A stretch of 8,212 bases of DNA, from the NCBI GenBank assembly GCA_964511535.1, contig CAZEFW010000255.1, forward strand, positions 1-8,212, read 5' to 3'. Below, piece by piece: positions 1 to 6,289 of this stretch. A model generated the notes under the pieces. The model did not search any database, was not told the DNA's origin, and saw only the letters and a list, made by a program, of their open reading frames with translations. This stretch comes from CAZCFB01 sp964511535. GTDB taxonomy: Bacteria; Myxococcota_A; Polyangia; GCA-2747355; CAZCFB01. The position numbers were made by a program, and so were the translations under genes. Numbering within the stretch: position 1 is the first letter of the stretch; every line of letters begins with the position of its first letter.

Positions 1-288
1 CACCCGCCTTGCACGCCGCTCCGCATGCGCCGCAGTTTGCGTTGTCGGTCTTGATATTGGCGCAGTACACCGCGCCGCTGGAGTCGGTGCACTTTGTCTG
101 GCTTGCCGGACATGTCACGGCGCACTTGCCTGCCGCGCACAGCTCACCCGCCTTGCACGCCGCTCCGCATGCGCCGCAGTTTGCGTTGTCGGTCTTGATG
201 TTGGCGCAGTACACCGCGCCGCTGGAGTCGGTGCACTTTGTCTGGCTTGCCGGGCAGGTTACGGCGCACTTGCCTGCCGCGCACAGCT
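1..288 (-). repeat. 144-bp tandem repeat (48-residue coding units)
   Basis: Two copies, 1-144 and 145-288, are identical except at four positions: 55/199 and three in the stretch 110-116/254-260. All four changes are synonymous in the minus-strand lipoprotein frame (Asn, Val, Thr and Cys codons). The array continues from 289 as a third, diverged unit that keeps the CGACGAACKAGELCAAGK segment but differs before it. The left copy touches the window edge, so the total copy number is unknown. Confidence 0.95.
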
Positions 289-541
289 CACCCGCCTTGC
301 AGGCCGCGCCGCACGCGCCGCAGTTTCGGGGATCGTTTTGCAGGTCCGCGCAGCCCGTGGCGCACTTGCTCTTGCCAGGGCTGCACGAGAATGTGTCGAT
401 CCTCCCGTCGAGGACCGCGGGCTTGCCCGTGTCCAGGTAGGAAGACACTCCCGAATCGTCAGCGCAACCGGCCGCAATCATCAGCAGCATGGTGAACTGC
501 AGGACCCTGCACCGGATGAAATCGAGCGTAACCAACCTCAT
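1..541 (-). CDS. Cys-rich tandem-repeat lipoprotein (3' end outside window)
   Basis: The reading frame opens at ATG 541-539 on the minus strand and runs off the left edge after 180 codons. A strong Shine-Dalgarno (AAGGAGGGG, 555-547) lies at ideal spacing and decides this start. The N-terminus has basic residues, a hydrophobic stretch and a lipobox-like MIAAGC, making Cys26 the probable lipidated residue; Ala follows, with no Asp retention signal. A short linker leads into Cys-rich units: first a divergent one (containing RNCGACGAACKAGELC), then near-identical 48-residue units with eight cysteines each (CPASQTKC, YCANIKTDNANCGACGAAC). Such NCGACG arrays resemble Stig1-like Cys-rich repeats frequent in myxobacterial surface proteins; this family assignment is from memory. 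The likely role is a disulphide-stabilised surface or outer-membrane lipoprotein, but no enzymatic function can be assigned. Total length and any C-terminal domain are unknown. Confidence 0.85.
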   Translation of the reverse strand, partial: MRLVTLDFIRCRVLQFTMLLMIAAGCADDSGVSSYLDTGKPAVLDGRIDTFSCSPGKSKCATGCADLQNDPRNCGACGAACKAGELCAAGKCAVTCPASQTKCTDSSGAVYCANIKTDNANCGACGAACKAGELCAAGKCAVTCPASQTKCTDSSGAVYCANIKTDNANCGACGAACKAG

Positions 542-1042
542 GAATTCCCCTCCTTGATGGTCGAGGCGTCAGAAATCCAGCAACGTTTTCTGCCTGAGGT
601 GGAATTATCCGTTGGCGCAGATGAAACCGTCAAGGAGACCGAATCTGGCGCAAGGCCAGAACCCCCGGGCCCACCTCCCCGGCGCAGGGGCGAAGCAATC
701 AGTTTGCAGCGCCGGCAACTGGACCGGCCGATCCCGGCGACAGGCACCGAGAACCGGAAGGAGCAGTGGCCAATTAAAGAGCGGTGATTTGATTTAAAAA
801 ACGAACGAATGATTTTTATGAGCCATCAATGGACCATTCCTGTGGCTGAGGTTGACAGCATTGGAGTGATTTACTCGCCAGGAGAGGACCATTCAGGCTT
901 GAAGCTCTCTGCACATTAAAAAGAACGCATATACATTTTTTAAACCGAATTAGTATTTTTCATCCAGGCATGGCTCATGCCCCCTGGCATGCCCCTTGCT
1001 CCCCATCCATGTCCAGAACTTCTCCCCATGGAGGCTTTTGAC
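542..1042. other. Divergent intergenic region without a credible gene
   Basis: This 501-base gap separates the divergently transcribed lipoprotein and glycosidase genes, so it should hold both promoters. The part up to about 770 is GC-rich and contains a small perfect hairpin (TCTGGC-gcaag-GCCAGA, 644-660) in the presumed 5' leader of the lipoprotein mRNA. From about 770 to 960 the DNA becomes AT-rich with A and T runs, as expected of promoter DNA. A perfect TTGACA is at 852-857 on the plus strand, but no matching -10 hexamer lies 16-18 bases downstream, so no definite sigma70 promoter is claimed. A 9-base direct repeat GGACCATTC occurs at 831-839 and 886-894. Short open frames here lack ribosome binding sites and protein-like composition. 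Confidence 0.6.
964..993 (+). promoter_or_regulatory. Cluster of GGCATG/CATGCC inverted repeats in glycosidase leader
   Basis: GGCATG (967-972), CATGCC (976-981) and GGCATG (986-991) lie in a row about 50 bases upstream of the glycosidase start. The middle arm can pair with the left arm (3-base loop) or the right arm (4-base loop), so the two 6-bp hairpins exclude one another. The whole could be an operator, a leader RNA switch or chance. No transcription start is visible that would prove the region is transcribed. Confidence 0.3.
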
Positions 1043-3637
1043 ATGGCACCCCATCGCAAGTACTTGCTGGCAGCGCTGTTCCTGCACATGGCGCCTCTCA
1101 CCATCGCGTGCACCGACGAGCAGGTCGCTTCGCCGGGCGGGGCCCGGTTTCAGATCCTCGACGGGTCGGCCATGACAGATGCCGGGGCTCTCTCCCCCGC
1201 GGCAGACACCGCCGCGTCCCGGCCAGACGCCCGGGGCCCCGGGACCCGTCATGTGGAGATCAAGGGGGGCAAGCTGCTCATCGACGGCAAGCCCACCTTC
1301 CTCTACGGCGGCGAGCTGCACTACTTTCGCACCCGCGACAAGGGGTTCGACGCGGCCAAAACCCACGCCCTGTGGGCCAGAGCCCTGGACGCCATGAAGC
1401 AGGCGGGCATGAACCTGGTCACCACCTACGCGCCGTGGGACTACCACCAGCGGAGCGCCACCTGGTGGGACTTCACCGGCGCCCGCGACGTGGGCAAGTT
1501 CATCGACATGGCCTGCCAGCGCGGGCTGTACGTGATCTACAAGCCGGGTCCGCTGATCACGGCCGAGTGGCCGCGGGGATTCGGCACCTTCGGGGCGGTG
1601 CCCACCTGGTGGAAGAAGGCCCACCCGGAGACCCTGGTCCGCAAGGCCAACGGAGACTACTTCACCTACTCCTTCTCGCTGACGCCGGACACCTCCCAGC
1701 GCCAGCCCACCTACCTGCACCCCACCTTCCTTGCCGACGTGAAGACCTGGTATGCCAGGGCCATGGCGCCGGTGCGCCGCCACCTCGGCAAGTGCCTCAT
1801 CGGCGTGCAGCTGGACAACGAGACCAACATGTACTGGGGCGATCGCTTCGGAGATGTGGACTACTCTGCCACCGCGCTGGCGCACTATCGCGCCTGGCTC
1901 AAGAGCCGATACAAGACCGTCGCCGCGCTCAACTCGACGTACGGCGCCCAGTACGCCAGCTTCGCCGCGGTGCAGCCCCCCAACAAGGCCCCCTCCAGCA
2001 GCGTCAAGGAGCGGCCCAAGAACCCCTGGTACGCGGACTGGTACTGGGCCGGGCAGGCCTACTCGCGCGACTACCTCCAGCGCCTGCGCAAGATGATCGA
2101 GGACCTGGGCTTCAAGGAGCCGGACGTCATGATCACCACCAACGACGGCCCCTTCGCGCTGCTGTTCGAGAACTTCAAGATGCGCAACGGGCTGATGCAC
2201 GACGGGCCCACCAAGAACCCCATCGGCATCACCGGCCTCGATCTGTACCCCAAGCAGATGCCCACCAACAAGAACCTGCAGGATCAGCCGTTCCAGAGCG
2301 ACTACTTCACCCGCCTCTACGACCACTACAATGACCTGGCGACCGGGGCCCAGGGGTATGTCTACGGCGCCGAGCTGCAGGGCGGGTTCTTCTCCTTCCC
2401 CATGCTGGGCAGGCCCACCGTGCGGGTGGAGGCGACCTCCCAGCTCATGGCCAGGACTGTGGGCCGCGGCCTCAAGGGGGGCGCCTTTTACATCCTCGCC
2501 GAGGGGTACAACCTCGACTCGAGCAAGTACGAGTACCAAGCCGCCCTGTCCGGCGACGGCACCCGGCGGCCCCGGTACAAGACCATGGCGACCTGGGGCA
2601 AGATGCTGGCCCGCGAGGGCGCGGAGCTCCTCGGCGCCGCCGAGGTGACCAACAAGGTGGTGGTGCTGGTCAACGGCAACTACCAGGTGCCACAGGCCGG
2701 CGTGCTGGACGACATGCAGCGCTTCTTCGCGGTGGAGTACCCGGCGCTGTTCGGCTGGCTGGCGGCTGCCTCCATCAACCCGGAGGTGCGCGACACGCGG
2801 CTGATCACCCTGGCCGACCTGAAGCGCTTCAAGGTCGCGTTCTACGCCAACCCCGACTTCGTGGACGACCGGACGGCCACGCTGCTGCGGGACTACGCAG
2901 ACGCGGGCGGGGTGCTGGTCACCACCCTGTGGCCGGGACAGGTCAACAGCCGCTTCGTCTCCAGCCCGGCCACCCGGCGCCTGTGCGCCCTCTACCCGGC
3001 CAAGCCCAAGGGGTACTGGCAGTGGAAGAACACGGCCCGGGCCGGGGAGGTCAACTTCAAGCTGCCGGGCGAGGGGGCGGATCGTGCCACCAGTTTCTGG
3101 TACACGACTTTCTGGGAGGCCGCCGGCGCCGCCGTGGAACCCTTCGCCCGGGAGCGCCGGGCATTCACCGGCAAGGACGGCGCGCTGGTGGGCTACGTGG
3201 CCCGGGACGGCGGGAAGGTGAGGGCCTTCCTGGGCACCAGCGTCTACTCCCGGTTCAACATGAACGACTACTACACCTGGAAGCCCCAGGAGGTGCAGCG
3301 CGCCATCCACCTGGCCCGCTACCTGGTGAGCCTCGGCGGTGAGGCGCCCATCGTCCAGACGGACGTCGCGCGCCACCTGGCCTGGGCCCGTCGAAGCAAG
3401 GCCAGGACTTACCTGTTCGTGATCAACGACAACAGCACCTACGACAGCGTGCACCTGTCGTTCAATGACATGGCGGCCCTGGGGCTCCAGGCGAGCAGCG
3501 CGGCCACCTACCTGGTTCGTGATGCGCTGAAGAACACCGTGGTGGGCCAGTACACTGGCGCGGCGCTCAAGGGGAGCGGCCTCACCATCACTCTGCCACC
3601 CTGGACCCCTGCCGTGCTGACCGTGACGCCGCGGTAG
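1043..3637 (+). CDS. Lipoprotein glycoside hydrolase, GH35/GH42-like beta-galactosidase (clan GH-A)
   Basis: Predicted 864-residue exported retaining glycosidase, probably acting on beta-galactosides at the cell surface; the substrate is inferred. ATG 1043 is chosen because GGAGG (1030-1034) lies 8 bases upstream and the signal peptide then starts properly; the longer frame from ATG 977 lacks a ribosome site. Residues 1-23 form a lipoprotein signal (LTIAC, Cys23), followed by an Ala/Asp/Pro-rich linker to about 70. The barrel begins in GH35 style: LLIDGKPTFLYGGELHYFR, GMNLVTTYAPWDYH, YKPGPLITAEW. The probable acid/base is Glu260 in GVQLDNET, followed by the GH42-like WLKSRYKTVAALNSTYG. Glu444 (YGAELQGG) is the probable nucleophile. 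YEYQAALSGDGTRRPRY (496-512) recalls GH35 again. Residues about 535-770 resemble the GH42 amidotransferase-like domain, and the end is a beta-rich domain. No frameshift is seen. The exact family is uncertain, but a clan GH-A glycosidase is very likely. Confidence 0.85.
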   Translation: MAPHRKYLLAALFLHMAPLTIACTDEQVASPGGARFQILDGSAMTDAGALSPAADTAASRPDARGPGTRHVEIKGGKLLIDGKPTFLYGGELHYFRTRDKGFDAAKTHALWARALDAMKQAGMNLVTTYAPWDYHQRSATWWDFTGARDVGKFIDMACQRGLYVIYKPGPLITAEWPRGFGTFGAVPTWWKKAHPETLVRKANGDYFTYSFSLTPDTSQRQPTYLHPTFLADVKTWYARAMAPVRRHLGKCLIGVQLDNETNMYWGDRFGDVDYSATALAHYRAWLKSRYKTVAALNSTYGAQYASFAAVQPPNKAPSSSVKERPKNPWYADWYWAGQAYSRDYLQRLRKMIEDLGFKEPDVMITTNDGPFALLFENFKMRNGLMHDGPTKNPIGITGLDLYPKQMPTNKNLQDQPFQSDYFTRLYDHYNDLATGAQGYVYGAELQGGFFSFPMLGRPTVRVEATSQLMARTVGRGLKGGAFYILAEGYNLDSSKYEYQAALSGDGTRRPRYKTMATWGKMLAREGAELLGAAEVTNKVVVLVNGNYQVPQAGVLDDMQRFFAVEYPALFGWLAAASINPEVRDTRLITLADLKRFKVAFYANPDFVDDRTATLLRDYADAGGVLVTTLWPGQVNSRFVSSPATRRLCALYPAKPKGYWQWKNTARAGEVNFKLPGEGADRATSFWYTTFWEAAGAAVEPFARERRAFTGKDGALVGYVARDGGKVRAFLGTSVYSRFNMNDYYTWKPQEVQRAIHLARYLVSLGGEAPIVQTDVARHLAWARRSKARTYLFVINDNSTYDSVHLSFNDMAALGLQASSAATYLVRDALKNTVVGQYTGAALKGSGLTITLPPWTPAVLTVTPR

Positions 3638-3712
3638 CCCGGCCTGGATTCGCCGCTGGCGCTGCCCGGGAAATGGCGATATTTTAGCCGGTGATCCCTG
3701 TCGAGAGGTTCG

Positions 3713-4990
3713 GTGGCCTTCAGCCAAATGCCCGATATAAACGATAATAGGCCTATTTGGCCGAGGATCCGACTGTTCAGAGGTCGGCCATGGTTTGGTC
3801 CCGGCCTGCAGGTCGCCTTATCACTCTTCGTGGCCCTTGTTATCTCGTTTGCGCTTTATACAAATCGACGGGATATCGTGCTCCATTGCCTTCAGGTGGG
3901 GGTGGTCTGGGGCGTCATATTGGTATTGTGGAAACTACCCTGGCTCATCAGCAATTGGTCCAGGGTCCTGGTCTCGCTCGTGGCGACCGGGATCGTCGTC
4001 CTGATTTTGTGGCTCGCGGGACCGTTGATCATGAGCCAGGTCGTCATGCCCGGGCATCACCCGGACATCGACCACCGGATGACCCATGAGCCCGGGACCA
4101 CGAACAAGGATGGTGTCCGGCCAGACGTCCCTCCCGAAAAATATCGGAAGAGTGATTTTGTCATCATCTTCATTGGTGATTCATACACTTATGGAGACAA
4201 GGTCGAGTTTACGAAGGCGTTCCCCGCCGTGGTGGAGGAACGCCTCAAGGCCATGCTTCCAGGCCGCTCCGTCCGGGTGGTGAACTTCGGGTGGGTGTCT
4301 TCAAGTCCGCTCCTGCAGTACAGACAGCTGAAAGAGATAGGGCACAAGTACAAACCTGATCTCGTGGTTCAGTCGCTGGACATGACCGATATCTATGATG
4401 ATCTGGTCTACTGGACGGCGCTGGGGAAATCCCTGACGGTGGACGCGCGAGATATATCCATCTTCGAGGCAATGCTCACGCAGTTCAGCAAGTACTTCGG
4501 GGTTGATGACTTCATCCACTGGATCGCGGCGAAGATGGAGATCAGCCTGCCGGGGAGCCTGGGTATCAAGGATCCTTACAAGGAGCGATTCTTCCACCTG
4601 GCCAGGCCCCTGAGTGAAACCCGCGTGCACTATGAGAGGACATGGGGCTGGATTTCAAAGGCATATCTATATTCCAAAGATATGGGGGCGCGCTTTGCGC
4701 TGTTTATATTGCCGAGATATCAGCAATATAACAAAGAGGAGTGCCCCAAAGACTGGGAGAAGAAGGAGTGGCCCCAGTCGGACAAGTACCTGATGGAGCC
4801 ATTCAAGTTCTTCGCCGAAAAGGCGCGGTCCGCTCCTTTCCCGGTCCATTCGCTCCTCGACGCCTTCCTCGCGAGCAAGGAGCCCTACACCGTCTTCGAT
4901 GATGATCCGCACTATGACGACCCCGGCCACCGCGTCGCAGCGGGGGCGATGGTGCGCCATCTCCACAAGAGCGGCCTGCTCCCTCGTTGA
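3713..4990 (+). CDS. Membrane-anchored SGNH/GDSL hydrolase-like protein
   Basis: A 425-residue protein with three hydrophobic segments (about 33-49, 58-75 and 83-105) and a C-terminal SGNH domain. The Arg-rich N-terminus predicts a cytoplasmic start, placing the domain in the periplasm. Block I is IGDSYTYG with nucleophile Ser157; block II is the VNFGWVSSSP segment (Gly193); block V supplies Asp398-Pro-His400 in DDDPHYDDPGH. The block III position reads DMTDIYDD (223-230), with Thr where the oxyanion-hole Asn is usual. Family members are esterases or O-acetyl transfer/removal enzymes on polysaccharides; the substrate here is unknown. The chosen start is GTG with GAGAGG (3703-3708) only 4 bases upstream; ATG 3728 is an alternative. 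The DNA is less GC-rich than its neighbours and uses more A/T-ending codons, which may mean separate acquisition. It follows the glycosidase by 75 bases. Confidence 0.8.
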   Translation: MAFSQMPDINDNRPIWPRIRLFRGRPWFGPGLQVALSLFVALVISFALYTNRRDIVLHCLQVGVVWGVILVLWKLPWLISNWSRVLVSLVATGIVVLILWLAGPLIMSQVVMPGHHPDIDHRMTHEPGTTNKDGVRPDVPPEKYRKSDFVIIFIGDSYTYGDKVEFTKAFPAVVEERLKAMLPGRSVRVVNFGWVSSSPLLQYRQLKEIGHKYKPDLVVQSLDMTDIYDDLVYWTALGKSLTVDARDISIFEAMLTQFSKYFGVDDFIHWIAAKMEISLPGSLGIKDPYKERFFHLARPLSETRVHYERTWGWISKAYLYSKDMGARFALFILPRYQQYNKEECPKDWEKKEWPQSDKYLMEPFKFFAEKARSAPFPVHSLLDAFLASKEPYTVFDDDPHYDDPGHRVAAGAMVRHLHKSGLLPR

Positions 4991-5108
4991 TCGGCTGGCC
5001 GGGGCGATCCGGGCGGCTGTTTCATGGAGGCTACAGGGCAGGATGTGGCGTAGCCATAATCCCACGCCGACCCTTGCGCCCCGGGGGCGGCTGCCCTAAA
5101 ACCCACCG

Positions 5109-5741
5109 ATGACTGATTCGGTCTCCCGGGTTCGGGACGTCTTTGATGACTGGGCTCGCCGCGGCAGGGCGGCGGGGATGGAGCGCACCCACGAGCCTGT
5201 GGCGCGGCAGGCGTTCCAGCGGCTGGGGCTGGGGGCAGGCAGCCGGTACCTGGATATCGGCTGCGGCAACGGCTACACGGTGCGGTGGGCGGCGGAGGCG
5301 GCCAGGGATGTTCAGGCGCTCGGTATCGATGTGTCCCCGCAGATGATCGAGCAGGCGCGGCGCCTCTCCGCGGAGCTGCCCCGCGCCCGGTTCAGCTGCG
5401 AGACGTTCCCTGCGCCCGCGCTGGAGCGTGAGTCCCTGGACGCCATCTTCTCCATGGAGGTGTTCTACTACCTCTCCGATCTTGACGCGGGCCTGCGCGA
5501 GGTGCGGCGGCTGCTGGCGCCGGGGGGGCGGTTTGCCTGCGTGGTGGACTACTTCGAAGAGAACCCGGAGAGCCACTCCTGGCCCGAGGAGCTGGGGCTG
5601 GAGCTGCAGCTGCGGTCGCAGGCCGGGTGGGCCGATGCGTTCGAGGCCGCAGGGCTCGCCGTGCTGGAGCAAGCGCGCCTCATGGCGCCGGACGGGACCG
5701 GCGGCCCGGCGGGGAGCCTGCTGACCCTGGGCCAGAAATGA
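5109..5741 (+). CDS. Class I SAM-dependent methyltransferase
   Basis: A 210-residue soluble protein with a complete Rossmann-type methyltransferase core. Motif I is YLDIGCGNGY (47-56), which binds S-adenosylmethionine. The acidic residue after beta-2 is Asp74 in LGIDVSPQMI, which should hold the ribose hydroxyls. LDAIFSMEVFYYL (110-122) is motif II/IV, and LLAPGGRF (135-142) is the motif before beta-5. This matches the Methyltransf_11 type. The N-terminal helix region VRDVFDDWARRGRAAGMERTHEP is typical of small-molecule methyltransferases in this group, but the acceptor substrate cannot be read from sequence. There is no clear Shine-Dalgarno before ATG 5109; an internal ATG at 5178 would remove part of the N-terminal helix, so the longer form is preferred. 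It lies 118 bases after the SGNH gene and 104 before the small membrane protein, giving no strong operon signal. Confidence 0.85.
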   Translation: MTDSVSRVRDVFDDWARRGRAAGMERTHEPVARQAFQRLGLGAGSRYLDIGCGNGYTVRWAAEAARDVQALGIDVSPQMIEQARRLSAELPRARFSCETFPAPALERESLDAIFSMEVFYYLSDLDAGLREVRRLLAPGGRFACVVDYFEENPESHSWPEELGLELQLRSQAGWADAFEAAGLAVLEQARLMAPDGTGGPAGSLLTLGQK

Positions 5742-5775
5742 GCACCCCCACAGGGGAAGGGGGACGCGGCGGTCA

Positions 5776-5805
5776 TTGCCCTGGCAATTGACCGGGTGTG
5801 ATAAT
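5776..5805 (+). promoter_or_regulatory. Extended -10 sigma70-type promoter for the small membrane protein
   Basis: TTGCCC at 5776-5781 and GATAAT at 5800-5805 are separated by 18 bases, and the -10 is preceded by TGT at 5797-5799, the extended -10 arrangement. Transcription would start near 5812, giving a leader of about 34 bases before ATG 5846. A second TTGACC at 5788-5793 is too close to serve this -10. This is a pattern match only. Confidence 0.45.
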
Positions 5806-5845
5806 CGGCAGAGTACCCGCTGGCGTTCGCGCGAGGAGAGGAGCC

Positions 5846-6232
5846 ATGCCGTCGAGGAAGCAGCCCATCGCCATCGCAGCGAAGGTCGCCAAGGTCTGGA
5901 TCGCGCTGCTGATAACAGAGCTGTTCGTCTTCGGCTCCCTGGCGGATTTCCCCTCCTGGGGCGCCGGGTTGCTCGGGGGAGGTGTGCTGGCAGGGCTCCT
6001 GCTGTACTTCATCTTCGATGACTCCTGGCGGGAGCTGCTGACCGACCGGAGCATCAGCGTCATCGTCCTGCTGGGCTCTCTGGCCATCTTCGGCTGGCCG
6101 TTCGCCATCACCTCGGTGCGGCAGACGCTCACCGTCGGCCCCATGGTGTTTCTCGGCTCCGGGTTCCTGATGATGCTCGGCGTGGTCATCGCCTTCAACA
6201 TCTCGTCGAGCGCCAGAAACAGAGCACCCTGA
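5846..6232 (+). CDS. Small four-helix membrane protein of unknown function
   Basis: A 128-residue hydrophobic protein. ATG 5846 is chosen because a double Shine-Dalgarno run (AGGAGAGGAG, 5834-5843) precedes it; a longer frame from GTG 5798 would begin inside the predicted promoter. Four likely transmembrane helices are at about 14-34, 38-58, 70-89 and 97-119, with a basic N-terminus (MPSRKQ) and a basic C-terminal tail (SSARNRAP), so both ends are predicted to be cytoplasmic. The loop after helix 2 holds a charged segment (FDDSWRELLTDRS). No catalytic motif, metal site or known family is recognised. It has its own candidate promoter and converges on the helicase gene, so it is probably a stand-alone gene. 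I am confident it is real because of the ribosome site and regular helix pattern, but not of any role. Confidence 0.7.
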   Translation: MPSRKQPIAIAAKVAKVWIALLITELFVFGSLADFPSWGAGLLGGGVLAGLLLYFIFDDSWRELLTDRSISVIVLLGSLAIFGWPFAITSVRQTLTVGPMVFLGSGFLMMLGVVIAFNISSSARNRAP

Positions 6233-6289
6233 GCTTTGGCGCCCTTCGCCGACCGGATGACACTGCCCGGGTTGGTGGGCCAGGCTCAG
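6229..6289. terminator. Inverted repeat across convergent stop codons (possible bidirectional terminator)
   Basis: CTGAGC (6229-6234) pairs with GCTCAG (6284-6289), and TGGC (6237-6240) with GCCA (6279-6282), leaving a small internal mismatch and a loop of 38 bases that itself contains GGCG-CCCTT-CGCC (6238-6250). The arms contain the TGA of the plus-strand membrane protein (6230-6232) and the TGA of the minus-strand helicase (6288-6286). There is no T run on either side, so classical intrinsic termination is doubtful. Confidence 0.3.

Noticed and set aside
9..440. A 143-codon plus-strand frame with repeated HAAPHAPQFALS segments
   Set aside because: It is the antisense shadow of the Cys-rich lipoprotein repeats; the minus frame has a ribosome site, lipoprotein signal and Cys pattern.
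538..747. A 69-codon minus-strand frame whose stop overlaps the lipoprotein ATG (ATGA)
   Set aside because: The overlap suggests translational coupling, but it starts with GTG, has no Shine-Dalgarno, and its composition is unlike a folded protein. The lipoprotein has its own strong ribosome site.
852..877. Perfect TTGACA -35 box at 852-857
   Set aside because: No -10-like hexamer lies 16-18 bases downstream, so it was not called a promoter.
3638..3684. Possible terminator after the glycosidase (CCCGG ... CCGGG around CGCC-GCT-GGCG)
   Set aside because: The outer and inner stems are joined by unpaired bases, and the nearest T run (3681-3684) is about ten bases past the stem.
950..3727. A 925-codon open frame on the minus strand covering the whole glycosidase gene
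   Set aside because: It lies opposite a clear enzyme gene, its translation is Val/Gly/His/Pro-rich without any domain, and long antisense frames are expected when third codon positions are nearly always G or C.
4991..5108. GC-rich palindromic patches (GCCGG ... CCGGGC near 5000; CGCCCCGGGGGCG at 5077-5089)
   Set aside because: One has a bulge and the other no loop; neither is followed by a T run, so they are not convincing terminators.
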